From: Roseibium alexandrii DFL-11
GTDB lineage: Bacteria > Pseudomonadota > Alphaproteobacteria > Rhizobiales > Stappiaceae
NCBI RefSeq assembly: GCF_000158095.2
Contig: NZ_CM011002.1
Span: 4,811,703-4,875,702 of the forward strand
Reading direction: 5' to 3'
DNA length: 64,000 nucleotides
Both the position numbers and the translations under genes were made by a program. Each line of letters begins with the position of its first letter. Within the stretch, counting starts at the first letter, position 1. Below, in pieces: positions 25,936 to 34,672 of this stretch. Below the pieces are notes generated by a model. That model had not been told where the DNA came from, searched no databases, and saw nothing but the letters and a program-made list of their open reading frames with translations.

Positions 25936-26934
25936 ATGGCGTTGAAATCGAAACTTGGTGGTGCAGTTGGGCTTCTGGCCCTGATGGGGGCGTTCCAGCC
26001 TGCAGCAGCAGAGGAACTGACAGTTGCATATTTTCTAGAATGGCCGATGCCGTTCCAGTACGCCAAGGCAAAGGGACTCTATGACGAAGCGCTGGGCATG
26101 AAGGTGAACTGGGTTTCCTTCGACACAGGCACCGCGATGTCGGCAGCGATGGCTTCCGGAGATGTTCAGATCGCAGTCAGCCAGGGTGTGCCGCCTTTCG
26201 TCGTCGCGACATCCGCCGGCCAGGACTTGCAGATCGTCGATGTGGCTGTCAGCTACTCGGAGAACGACAACTGCGTCGTCGCCGAAAAGCTTGAGATCGA
26301 CAAGGACAGCGCCAGCGAGCTTGCCGGCAAAAAGGTAGGTGTTCCGATCGGTACGGCAGCTCACTATGGTTTCTTGAAGCAGATGGAGCATTTCGGTGTC
26401 GATATCGGTACAATGGATATTGTCGACATGGCACCGGCTGATGGCGCTGCGGCTTTTGCCCAGGGCAGCCTCGAGATGGTCTGTGGATGGGGCGGCGCGC
26501 TCCGCCGCATGAAAGAGCATGGCAATGTCTTGCTAACAGGTGCGGAGAAGGAAGAGCTCGGCATTCTGGTCTTTGATGTGACATCTGCGCCTGCAGACTT
26601 TATCGCAGAGGAAAGTGACACTCTCTCAAAGTTTCTGAAAGTGACGGCCGATGCCAATGCAATGTGGAACTCGGGTGACAACACCGCTGAAATGCTTCCT
26701 GTGATCGCAAAGGACGCGGGTATGTCCGAGGACGACACATCAAGCACCATGGCGACCTTTGTGTTTCCGAGCGTTGAAGATCAACTCAGCGCCAAGTGGC
26801 TCGGCGGCGGGTCGCAGGAATTCATGAAGGGGGTCGCGGAAGTGTTCGTGAATGCCGGCAGCATCCCGTCTGCACGGGATTCCTATGATGGCGCGGTCGA
26901 CACGTCTGCGCTTGGTGCTGCCGCCAACATGTAA
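25936..26934 (+). CDS. tauA: Taurine ABC transporter substrate-binding protein
   Basis: 332 residues. The signal peptide MALKSKLGGAVGLLALMGAFQPAAA is followed by an NMT1/TauA-type fold: LTVAYFLEWPMPFQYAKAKGLYDEALG, DTGTAMSAAMASGDVQIAVSQGVPPFVV and ELAGKKVGVPIGTAAHYGFLKQ. Periplasmic. It is first in tauABC, divergent from tpa, so taurine is the expected ligand. A hairpin at 26957-26979 follows the gene. Confidence 0.92.
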   Translation: MALKSKLGGAVGLLALMGAFQPAAAEELTVAYFLEWPMPFQYAKAKGLYDEALGMKVNWVSFDTGTAMSAAMASGDVQIAVSQGVPPFVVATSAGQDLQIVDVAVSYSENDNCVVAEKLEIDKDSASELAGKKVGVPIGTAAHYGFLKQMEHFGVDIGTMDIVDMAPADGAAAFAQGSLEMVCGWGGALRRMKEHGNVLLTGAEKEELGILVFDVTSAPADFIAEESDTLSKFLKVTADANAMWNSGDNTAEMLPVIAKDAGMSEDDTSSTMATFVFPSVEDQLSAKWLGGGSQEFMKGVAEVFVNAGSIPSARDSYDGAVDTSALGAAANM

Positions 26935-26956
26935 GGTGCGGTTTCGCGAAAAAGGT

Positions 26957-26979
26957 GCAGCGGGCAGCAAGCCCGCTGC
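26957..26979 (+). other. Intercistronic hairpin between tauA and tauB
   Basis: GCAGCGGGC and GCCCGCTGC form a perfect 9-bp stem with a 5-nt loop, 22 bp after the tauA stop. No U-run follows, so it is better suited to protecting the tauA message or partial attenuation than to termination. Confidence 0.7.
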
Positions 26980-27009
26980 CCATCCAGGCTGGGCAACCGG
27001 GAGAGTGAC

Positions 27010-27813
27010 GTGCCGCTTTTGATAGATAATATTTCGATGCGCTTTGACCTGCCAAATGGCAGTTCCATCCAGGCGCTCAAAGACGTTTCCCTCACTCTAA
27101 ACGACGGTGAATTGCTCTCCGTGCTTGGTCCTTCCGGATGCGGCAAGACCACGCTTTTGAACATCCTCGCCGGTTTTCTGGCGCCAACAGACGGTCAGGT
27201 TGTTCTGAATGGCGAGACGGTAACAGGGCCGGCGCCTGAACGCGGCATGGTCTTTCAAAAAGGCGCTTTGTTTGAATGGATGAACGTGCGTCACAATGTT
27301 GATTTCGGGCCCCGAATGAAGGGAATGGCGAAAAAGCAACGGGACGAAATTACCGATCACCTTCTGGATATTGTCGGCCTGCAGGACTTCAAGGAAAAAG
27401 CAGTCTACGAACTCTCTGGCGGGATGCAGCAGCGGGTTGCACTCGCAAGGTGTCTGGCCAATGAACCCGATGTTATTTTGATGGATGAGCCACTTGGAGC
27501 GCTGGACGCTTTGACCCGCGAGAAGATGCAGGGGCTTGTTCTGAAGCTTTGGAAGGAGACCGGAAAAACCGTGATCCTGATTACTCACTCTGTTGAAGAA
27601 GCGCTTCTGCTGGGTGAACGGCTGCTGGTGATGGCGCCAAGACCTGGCCGGATACACAAGGAGTATCAGCTTCCCTTCGCAGACAGTGCTGTGAATGCAG
27701 ATCTTCGTGAAGTGAAGCGGGAAAAAGGTTTTTCTGAAACACGCGATGAAATCCTCAATATGATTTGGGAAATGGAAGAGGAAATCATGGGCCGTGCGGA
27801 GGCTGCCCAATGA
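27010..27813 (+). CDS. tauB: Taurine ABC transporter ATP-binding protein
   Basis: 267 residues from a GTG at 27010 with CGGGAG upstream. Walker A GPSGCGKTTLLN, Q-loop MVFQKGALFEWMNVRHNV, signature LSGGMQQRVALARCLANEP and Walker B VILMDEPLGALDALTRE identify a TauB/SsuB-type ATPase. The extended C-terminus (DEILNMIWEMEEEIMGRAEAAQ) is helical. It ends in a 4-nt ATGA overlap with the permease gene. Confidence 0.94.
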   Translation: MPLLIDNISMRFDLPNGSSIQALKDVSLTLNDGELLSVLGPSGCGKTTLLNILAGFLAPTDGQVVLNGETVTGPAPERGMVFQKGALFEWMNVRHNVDFGPRMKGMAKKQRDEITDHLLDIVGLQDFKEKAVYELSGGMQQRVALARCLANEPDVILMDEPLGALDALTREKMQGLVLKLWKETGKTVILITHSVEEALLLGERLLVMAPRPGRIHKEYQLPFADSAVNADLREVKREKGFSETRDEILNMIWEMEEEIMGRAEAAQ

Positions 27814-29075
27814 TCATTCTCATTGCCTACATCGCAATTTTTGCGGCCGCCTTTTTCATTGTTCATTTTTTCACACTCCGGATCGTTCACCGGAACGATT
27901 TCACCAGTTTGAAGACCGTGACTTTTGGAGACGAGAGTGCCGTCAAGCCAAACCGGATCGCCTCCGTCATTTCGGTCCTAGCTGTCTTCTTTATCTGGGG
28001 GGCCTTCACAGGTTCCAAACTGACCCCAATCCATGTGCCCGGACCGTATATGGGCACCACCGAGTTTACCTACACCGCAGAAAATGCTGCCGGAGAGACA
28101 GACAGCGCGACCGTGACCGTCGTGGTGCACAAGCTTGGGGAAGATGTGAAGCTGCCTGAACCAGCCCCGAGCAGTGGGTTTGCGCAGAACGATGTCGACA
28201 GTGTTGCGGCTTGGCGAAGCGGTCTGATCAGGGTCAATCGCAACGATGAGGGCCAGAAGGAAGAAGGATTCAATATCACCGCAATCGATGGTCAGCCAAT
28301 CGCTGTCGGGTCTCCGGTATCTGTTACGGATGGTTCTGTCGCTCTGACAGCAAAGGGTTCGCTCAACTTTACACCGGACAAAGGCATGCAAATGGAGCCG
28401 ATCTGGCTTCCGTCACCGGAGGCTGTCTGGCACCGGTATGTTGAGATTTTCGGGGATGGCTATCAGGGGATCACCCTGCTTGACCACCTGGGCTGGTCCC
28501 TGTTGCGCGTGTGCGCTGGTTTCCTTCTTGGAAGCCTGATCGGGATCCCGCTTGGCTATGCAATGGGACTGTCAGGCTGGTTCCGGGGATGGTTTGATCC
28601 GATCGTCGAATTCATGCGGCCTGTGCCGCCCCTGGCCCTGATCCCGCTAGTGATCATCTGGTTCGGGATCGGCGAGTCCGGCAAGATCATCCTCCTGTTT
28701 CTTGCCGCTCTTTGGATCATGACGATTGCCGCGCGTGCCGGGGTTTCGGGTGTCAACATATCCAAGGTTCATGCTGCTTATTCCCTCGGAGCCTCCAAAT
28801 CGCAGATCCTGTGGCACGTGATCGTGCCCAATTCATTGCCCGAGATTTTCACCGGTGCACGGGTTGCAATGGGCGTTTGTTGGGGGACGGTGGTTGCTGC
28901 CGAACTCGTGGCTGCTGAAAAAGGGGCCGGCAAGATGATCGTTGCAGCCAGTAAATTTCAGCTGACCGACATCGTAATCATGGGGATCATACTGATCGGT
29001 GTGATTGGATTCGCTATCGATGTCTTGATGCGCCGCGCTGAAAACTGGCTCGTGCCGTGGAAAGGCCGCAGCTGA
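27810..29075 (+). CDS. tauC: Taurine ABC transporter permease with extra periplasmic Ig-like insert
   Basis: 421 residues, well above the roughly 275 of E. coli TauC. There is an extra N-terminal helix (1-20), a second helix at about 50-67, then about 125 residues (71-195) of soluble sequence not found in ordinary TauC. It includes FTYTAENAAGETDSATVTVVV and DGSVALTAKGSLNFTPDKGM, which read like bacterial Ig/cadherin-like repeat motifs. The standard permease resumes at MEPIWLPSPEAVWHRY and carries the EAA loop ARAGVSGVNISKVHAAYSLGASKSQILWHVIVP. The start at 27810 gives an ATGA overlap with tauB. The insert should face the periplasm and may dock TauA; that role is speculative. Confidence 0.9.
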   Translation: MIILIAYIAIFAAAFFIVHFFTLRIVHRNDFTSLKTVTFGDESAVKPNRIASVISVLAVFFIWGAFTGSKLTPIHVPGPYMGTTEFTYTAENAAGETDSATVTVVVHKLGEDVKLPEPAPSSGFAQNDVDSVAAWRSGLIRVNRNDEGQKEEGFNITAIDGQPIAVGSPVSVTDGSVALTAKGSLNFTPDKGMQMEPIWLPSPEAVWHRYVEIFGDGYQGITLLDHLGWSLLRVCAGFLLGSLIGIPLGYAMGLSGWFRGWFDPIVEFMRPVPPLALIPLVIIWFGIGESGKIILLFLAALWIMTIAARAGVSGVNISKVHAAYSLGASKSQILWHVIVPNSLPEIFTGARVAMGVCWGTVVAAELVAAEKGAGKMIVAASKFQLTDIVIMGIILIGVIGFAIDVLMRRAENWLVPWKGRS

Positions 29076-29096
29076 TGCACTGCTCAAGTCACAGCA

Positions 29097-30212
29097 TCAG
29101 CTGAATTTCGGCATCAGTTTCTTCAAAGTCCTGCGGAATGGGCCGCGGGACTGATAGGCGGTAAAGGCCAGCCGGCCAATCGGCCCGGAGGTGACCGTGA
29201 TATTCGTAAGCGGTATCTGTTCTGCGCCAAATGAAAGCTTATAAGGCTCATCGCCGATCGTGAAATCAAAGATGGTGTGTCCCGCTTCTGCTTCACGGCG
29301 GATCAGCTCGTTGAGACCCAAAAGCCCGAGCGAATATCGTTGGAAATCTTGTTCTTCATAGAATGCACCCAACAAGAAGAGGAAGCGGCTCTTGTGGCGG
29401 ACTCCAAAGTCTATCGATAAAATTCTATCCTCGAATTTGCTAACGAATGTCGATGCGATTCCATGCCGTTGTCCCTTTACAGCAATATTTTGATAGAACT
29501 CAAAAACCTCCGGACGGGAGAACAAATTGGCTTCATACCGTGCTTCACGTAACTCACGCATGAGCTGGAACGCGTCAACTATAGAACGTTCGTCACAGAG
29601 TTCGGCAAACTCGAGTTTGCCATGAGTTTTCTCGAATCCATTTGTTTTCCGCTTCAAACCCTTGCGCATGTTTTTTGAAACAGATGTCGTAAACCAATTA
29701 TCATACCCGGCACCGGCATCTACCTCATAGGAACAGCTGGTATTGGGAGTTATGTTTGCTCCTGGAAGCAACTTTGCCGCATCAAATGCGCACGGACGCT
29801 GTTTTCGGAAGAGGATCAAATGATACGGCTGGATCGCAGAGAGAATGCCTTCCGCCACGCTTGGATTGTTTGCCAGCGCTGTCAGTTTTTCTTCCGAACC
29901 CACGATTGCGTTGTAGTCGGCCACTCCGAGATCTGCAGGTTGGACAATTCGAATGCCGAAATGTGTTTCCCGCACAAGCGGGAGGATCGCATCAGGGTGG
30001 TCTGATCCTTTGCTGGAGATCTTGATGATCAGCGGCTCGGCGCCATGGCCTGGAACAAGAGTGTGATAGAACTCGTGGAGCCATAGAGGACTTTGGAAGG
30101 CCGTCGCGTTGGAGCCTTTAAATAGTGTTGAGTACTCTTCAGATAAAAAATCGTACGTATTGCACGCTTCGATCCGGTATTCAGCCTCTGTACTGACTAT
30201 TGGATGATCCAT
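29097..30212 (-). CDS. GNAT-fold acyltransferase of the CelD/BcsL type
   Basis: 371 residues. FQSPLWLHEFYHTLVPGHGAEPLIIKI resembles the N-terminal half of CelD/BcsL-type proteins. The C-terminal GNAT fold includes FSRPEVFEFYQNIAVKGQRHGIASTFVSKFEDRILSIDFGV, LLGAFYEEQDFQRYSLGLLGLNELIRREAEAG and FDFTIGDEPYKLSFG. Such proteins are linked to acetylation or similar decoration of exopolysaccharides. It is the last gene of the minus exopolysaccharide operon, 11 bp after the GH5 gene. The substrate is unknown. Parts of the gene look more AT-rich than the surrounding genes. Confidence 0.82.
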   Translation of the reverse strand: MDHPIVSTEAEYRIEACNTYDFLSEEYSTLFKGSNATAFQSPLWLHEFYHTLVPGHGAEPLIIKISSKGSDHPDAILPLVRETHFGIRIVQPADLGVADYNAIVGSEEKLTALANNPSVAEGILSAIQPYHLILFRKQRPCAFDAAKLLPGANITPNTSCSYEVDAGAGYDNWFTTSVSKNMRKGLKRKTNGFEKTHGKLEFAELCDERSIVDAFQLMRELREARYEANLFSRPEVFEFYQNIAVKGQRHGIASTFVSKFEDRILSIDFGVRHKSRFLFLLGAFYEEQDFQRYSLGLLGLNELIRREAEAGHTIFDFTIGDEPYKLSFGAEQIPLTNITVTSGPIGRLAFTAYQSRGPFRRTLKKLMPKFS

Positions 30213-30223
30213 GACAGTTTGTC

Positions 30224-31405
30224 CTAGTTGGCCCCCGCAGAGACCGGGCGATCGAAAAGGGCGTTTATCGCTTCGTTATCCAACGCTTGGCTCATCGGAT
30301 CGACGATGCCGAACCCATCTGAATAATCCCAATGCGTCCAGCCAATGCAAAGCGCTTCGGCTTCTTTTGTAACCGTCTGCAGCCAATAGAGGCGGTCGTT
30401 ACGTGGTGCGTCGTAAGAAAGAACGCCAAACTCATTTATGACAACAGGAAGCCCATGCTTCTGCGACCAGTTTTCAATCGTCGAAAAGGCGTTCTGGACG
30501 TCTTTTTCGGTCCATGGTTCTTCGAAAATCCGACGAATCTCTTCTGCAGCCTGTTCATGCCCTTCTGCCTGGAGCCGGGAGACCAGCGCTCGTATCCGCG
30601 CATCGTTTTCTTTCGTCGGGAATGGGATGCCGGTAGCAAGGCGTGCCGTATCGTCCGGCGGATGCCATTCGGCGCCCTGATGGGTGAAAAGGAATGGATC
30701 GTAGAAGTGGATTGCGTAAACGGTGTTGCCATCGGTCAGCGGCGGAAAGTTGGCCAGACTTTCGTGGCGCATCGGGCCGTGCGGGCCAACGACGAACGTG
30801 TGATCTGGAAGCCATTCCCGAAGCTTCCTAGAGAGCCGTCCGGTATGGTCCTCCCAGATCTCTGGCGACGTATCCGGTTCATTCAGAAACTCAAGGGCGA
30901 CCTCTGCCGGACTGGTACCGTCCAGCACTGATGAAAGATGGCGCCAGCTGTCTTCGAGGCGTCGGTATCCTTCGTCCGGCGCCGTTCGATAGACCTTGTT
31001 GAACGTCCCGTCCGGGTGGAGATCGACCGTCACCGTAAACCCGATAGCGAGAAGGTTCTCCAGCACAGCCAAGAGTTCAGTAGAGTACTTGGAAAGATCC
31101 TCAGATCCCCAGTCGCCCGTATTGAACGCTTCATGAAAAACGGGGAGGCGGATATGTGTAAAGCCGCTTTCATAAAGCCGCCTGAGGGTGCTCAAATCTG
31201 GACGATAGAAAATGTCATCAGCATCCCAATTGGGCAGGTTCACACCGCGCGCCATCGTTGCCAGGAGTGCACGGTTTTCAAATGCCGGAAAGGTCTGAGC
31301 GGTAAAACAATGGTCGGCATTTTGCGGACTGGCATGTGCACCTCCCCAGGCAGTCATTGCCAGGCAGGCGGGCAGTATAAACTTCGCCAGAGTACGCACC
31401 CACAT
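30224..31405 (-). CDS. Secreted glycoside hydrolase family 5 protein
   Basis: 393 residues. The signal peptide MWVRTLAKFILPACLAMTAWGGAHA is followed by a cellulase-like TIM barrel: MARGVNLPNWD, GFTHIRLPVFHEAF and VTVDLHPDG. The proposed acid/base Glu176 is in LEFLNEPD and the nucleophile Glu325 in VVINEFGV, with TVYAIHFYDPF supplying substrate-site residues. The activity is likely beta-1,4-glycan hydrolysis. Placed 4 bp from the WecG-type glycosyltransferase gene within a polysaccharide operon, it more likely trims or releases the nascent polymer (as BcsZ or ExoK-like enzymes do) than feeds on external cellulose. This is inference. Confidence 0.87.
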   Translation of the reverse strand: MWVRTLAKFILPACLAMTAWGGAHASPQNADHCFTAQTFPAFENRALLATMARGVNLPNWDADDIFYRPDLSTLRRLYESGFTHIRLPVFHEAFNTGDWGSEDLSKYSTELLAVLENLLAIGFTVTVDLHPDGTFNKVYRTAPDEGYRRLEDSWRHLSSVLDGTSPAEVALEFLNEPDTSPEIWEDHTGRLSRKLREWLPDHTFVVGPHGPMRHESLANFPPLTDGNTVYAIHFYDPFLFTHQGAEWHPPDDTARLATGIPFPTKENDARIRALVSRLQAEGHEQAAEEIRRIFEEPWTEKDVQNAFSTIENWSQKHGLPVVINEFGVLSYDAPRNDRLYWLQTVTKEAEALCIGWTHWDYSDGFGIVDPMSQALDNEAINALFDRPVSAGAN

Positions 31406-31409
31406 ACGG

Positions 31410-32246
31410 TCAGTCTCTCAGCATGATAAAGAACGCTTTATGATTGGTTTGAAGATAGCGCGGCCCGAGACGGCGTGGCTCCTGCATCGTCCTGTAGAGC
31501 CACTCCAGACCAAGATTTTGCATCCATTCCGGCGCGCGGGGATTCTTGAGTGATAGAAAATCAAAGAGCCCGCCTGAGGTTTTTATGACACCGACGTTGG
31601 TCAGTTTCTTGAGGTTGCGGGATACAAATTGCTGCTCTCGGGGAACTCCCATGCCGATCCATAATACATCCGGCGCGAGGTCGTTGATCTCTGAGACAAT
31701 TGCATCTTCTTCGTTCGCCCCAAAATAGCCGTTTCGCCGGCCCACGACGTTAAGATCGGGATAGAGTTTCTGGGTGTTGCTGACTGCCGCAGCGTTGGAT
31801 TTTTCATCGGCGCCGAACAAGTAGAACGAAGCGCCGATATCTTGAGCCACAAGAGCAACGTCGTGATAGAGGTCGGTCGTTGCTACACGTTCGATATTCT
31901 GCAAACCATGTTTTATCCTCGCGATCCAAACCATCGGCATCCCATCGGCAAGGATCTGATCTGCTTGAAGGAATTCCTGGCGCACTGCATTGTCCTCGTT
32001 GCACATGACGACGACTTGTCCATTCGCGGAAGTGGAATAAAACGGCGCTTTTGCTGCCCCCCGATTGGCGAGTGCTTGCGCGATCAGGGTCTCGGCTGCG
32101 GTCTTTCGATCCGTCCATGTAATTGGAAGTCCGCCGAGAACTTCAACGACATGGTAGGATTGGGCAAGCTGTGCGAGCTGCCGGGCGTCCCATGGACCAT
32201 GTTTTTTTTGGTCGCTCTGAGTGTGTCTTGGACGCTGCGGACTCAT
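31410..32246 (-). CDS. WecG/TagA/CpsF family (GT26) glycosyltransferase
   Basis: 278 residues. The GT26 core runs from TSANGQVVVMCNEDNAVRQ through QADQILADGMPMVW (Asp of ADG, the proposed catalytic base), FYLFGADEKSNAAAV, VGRRNGYF and PDVLWIGMGVPREQQFV to GGLFDFLS and GLEWLYRTMQEPRRLGPRY. It would transfer a sugar (for example ManNAcA or glucose) onto a lipid-linked precursor in exopolysaccharide assembly. The N-terminal 25 residues are polar and not conserved; a slightly later start is possible. It is the second gene of the minus operon after the Wzz-like gene. Confidence 0.88.
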   Translation of the reverse strand: MSPQRPRHTQSDQKKHGPWDARQLAQLAQSYHVVEVLGGLPITWTDRKTAAETLIAQALANRGAAKAPFYSTSANGQVVVMCNEDNAVRQEFLQADQILADGMPMVWIARIKHGLQNIERVATTDLYHDVALVAQDIGASFYLFGADEKSNAAAVSNTQKLYPDLNVVGRRNGYFGANEEDAIVSEINDLAPDVLWIGMGVPREQQFVSRNLKKLTNVGVIKTSGGLFDFLSLKNPRAPEWMQNLGLEWLYRTMQEPRRLGPRYLQTNHKAFFIMLRD

Positions 32247-32341
32247 TATCTATTCGCCAGGCTCCGGAATTTTCGCAGTGTGCAAGATAACGTCAGGGAA
32301 TTAACGTTCAGCAAACAGAAATGCTGGTTGGCTTAAATAGA

Positions 32342-34489
32342 CTAGAGCGTCACCCAACGAAGCTTTTCTTCCACTTCAGACGATATTCCAGAGAGAACGT
32401 CGCCGTTGATTGAATGTACCTCGAACTCTTCCTCCACAACGACGAACAGATCTGCAAACTCTGAGAGGCGCTGGACTTGTCCTTGATTGCGTACGGGCGG
32501 AGCGTCGATGATCATGCAGGTATCCCGAGCTGTGTTGCTGACTGAAAAGCCCTCAATGACCTTCAGGATAGAACGCCGGTTCCGGAAGTGGTTCGTTGCG
32601 ATCTCGCCGGGATCAACAATCGAAAGTGCGTGAGCTGTAGGGAGACCAAAGGAGCCGGGCGCTGTTCGATGAGCGTCAATCAGGTTCTGGTTCTCAGTCA
32701 GCAGCAACACGGGAAGCCCGCGCTGTCCTGCAAGCGCTGCAATCCCGAGAACGACATTACTCTGATCTAGGTTCGGCTCAAGCGAGCTCACAACTACCAC
32801 TGCCCCTCTGCTTTGGAGGGTCTTCACGTCACGCCGCAGCGGACCGCGTTTCAGATACTGCGCAGTTTCCTTTGCATCGAACAGTGCATGAGTTTGGGTT
32901 TGGACCGGGTGATAGTTGCGATCTCGCGCGCCTGCATGCCCTTGCGCACGAATAGGGCGATCGGGCACTTCCTGGAAGCCCATCTTCTGAATTGTCTCAT
33001 TCAATCTGCCAACCGGCGCTGAAAGGCGGTTCCGGCCTTCTTTGAATTTCCGCCCGGTCTGTTGACGTCTTCCAAAACCAAACGGCGATTGAGACATCTT
33101 CTTTGGCGCGCGTTTTTTCTCTGTAGGAGCCCCCTTCATCTCACGGGCAAACGCATAAAGAACCGCGCATCCCCCTGACAAAACCAGGAAAACAAGCCCA
33201 GCCAGGACCCGGCTTGGCCGGTTTGGTTTCAGAGGAGGCAAGGCCGGCGATGCGATCCGGGCTTGCCCGAGTTCCAGACCGCTCTGTTTTTCGGTCGCCT
33301 TGAAACGGGCCAGAAACTCTTCATACAGCTGCCGGTTTGCGGTTGCTTCACGTTCCAGGCTTGCAAGCTGAACCATGGCGCGCCCGGTTCGATGAGCTGT
33401 TTGTTTCCTCTGGTTGAGCTGGTTCGTCAAAGCTTGAAGGGTGGAATTTGCGCTTTCAAGCCGCTCTTTCTGGATCGCAAGAAGCCTGCTTTGCTCTAGA
33501 GAGATTTGCCGTTCGATTCCGGCCAGCTTGCTGCGCTCTGACGTTACGCGGGGATGGCGGTCGCCGTAGACGCGGCTGAACTCGGAGAGGTTTTGGAGGA
33601 TCTGTCCTCGTTCACTGCGCAGCTCTGCAAGCTGTGCCGCATCCGATTGTTCAGTTGTGGAGGGTAGTCCTGCTCCTGTGCTGATCTTTTCAACTCTTGA
33701 GCGGATGGCCTCTGTCTCGGCCTTGGCAGCAACGATCTGCTCGTTCAGTGTGATGAGTTCACGCTGCAGCAGTGTGCTGTCTTGAGTGACACCGATAATG
33801 CCGTTTTCTGCCTTAAAACTCGCGACAGCTTTTTCGGATACCTCAAGGTTTGACCTCAAGTCGTTCAGGCGCTCTTCCAGCGAGGAAGCCGCAGTGGCAT
33901 TCGCGGACACCAAAGCATTAGTCTGGCTGTCCACGAAAGCTTGAGCGATAGCATTGGCGTAAAGTGCGGATTTTTCGGGGTCGTTAGACGAGAACGATAT
34001 TTCAACAATGAAGGTCGCGCCCACCCGATTGACTTGCAGACGCCGCTTAAAGGCGGCGAGCAACTCCCGATCGTCCGAGCCTACGGATCGCGCGAAAACC
34101 GGATCGGACTTGGCATCGAGATCTTCCAAAACGGGACGCAGAAACCCATCGGAGTGAACGATTTGGACGATACTTTCCAGGAAAGCGGCATCTGATCCGA
34201 TGCCCGGCAAAACGTTCTCGGTAAGCGTCACTCTGCGCTCGCGCGGGTCAACCAGTACAAGTGCAGTCGCTTTGTATGGGAACGGATAAAACGAAAATAA
34301 GACAAGCGCGATCGCTGTCAAAACAGCTGTGATAATCGTGATGCGCACCAGGTTCCGGCGGAAAAAGCCGACGATTTGCGAGAATTCAATCAAACCCTGG
34401 TTAAATGCGCCGTATCGCTGTTTTCCGTCTGATGAAAACGGACCTTCCGGAGTCTCTTGGTTCCAAGCTCCACCTGGAATGGCGGTCAT
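32342..34489 (-). CDS. Wzz/ExoP-like polysaccharide co-polymerase with degenerate BY-kinase domain
   Basis: 715 residues. TM1 at about 48-68 (ITIITAVLTAIALVLFSF), a periplasmic Wzz domain with long coiled coils (about 190-410), and TM2 at about 445-465 after the P-rich ALPPLKPNRPSR motif. A cytoplasmic linker rich in Arg/Lys leads to a P-loop-like domain from about 562. That domain resembles a bacterial tyrosine kinase, but the Walker A region reads SSLEPNLDQSNVV with no GKS/T, and the A' motif reads LLLTENQN without catalytic aspartates; only the B-like CMIIDAPPV remains. No C-terminal tyrosine cluster is present. It is probably catalytically dead and acts structurally in chain-length control and export. 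It heads the minus operon. Confidence 0.88.
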   Translation of the reverse strand: MTAIPGGAWNQETPEGPFSSDGKQRYGAFNQGLIEFSQIVGFFRRNLVRITIITAVLTAIALVLFSFYPFPYKATALVLVDPRERRVTLTENVLPGIGSDAAFLESIVQIVHSDGFLRPVLEDLDAKSDPVFARSVGSDDRELLAAFKRRLQVNRVGATFIVEISFSSNDPEKSALYANAIAQAFVDSQTNALVSANATAASSLEERLNDLRSNLEVSEKAVASFKAENGIIGVTQDSTLLQRELITLNEQIVAAKAETEAIRSRVEKISTGAGLPSTTEQSDAAQLAELRSERGQILQNLSEFSRVYGDRHPRVTSERSKLAGIERQISLEQSRLLAIQKERLESANSTLQALTNQLNQRKQTAHRTGRAMVQLASLEREATANRQLYEEFLARFKATEKQSGLELGQARIASPALPPLKPNRPSRVLAGLVFLVLSGGCAVLYAFAREMKGAPTEKKRAPKKMSQSPFGFGRRQQTGRKFKEGRNRLSAPVGRLNETIQKMGFQEVPDRPIRAQGHAGARDRNYHPVQTQTHALFDAKETAQYLKRGPLRRDVKTLQSRGAVVVVSSLEPNLDQSNVVLGIAALAGQRGLPVLLLTENQNLIDAHRTAPGSFGLPTAHALSIVDPGEIATNHFRNRRSILKVIEGFSVSNTARDTCMIIDAPPVRNQGQVQRLSEFADLFVVVEEEFEVHSINGDVLSGISSEVEEKLRWVTL

Positions 34490-34672
34490 GTCAAGGCGCT
34501 CCAGTCGTGTCGAAAAGCACTCTAATCAAAACTAGGTTCGGCGCAGCGGTTCGTAAGCGGGTTCATCGGTTCGGAAAAACTTAGCAATCAATCAATAACT
34601 ATCCGTTAAACATAAACGCCTTCGGTATGACGAAATGCTCAGGACGACAGCCCCGAAGAGCTTGGTATCTGC
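34490..34672. promoter_or_regulatory. Divergent promoter region of the exopolysaccharide locus
   Basis: 183 bp separate the two four-gene operons. An AT-rich core (about 34575-34615, ATCAATCAATAACTATCCG) probably holds promoter elements. A GGTTCG motif recurs (34533, 34549 and 34569 region) but without clear symmetry. No operator could be assigned. Confidence 0.4.
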
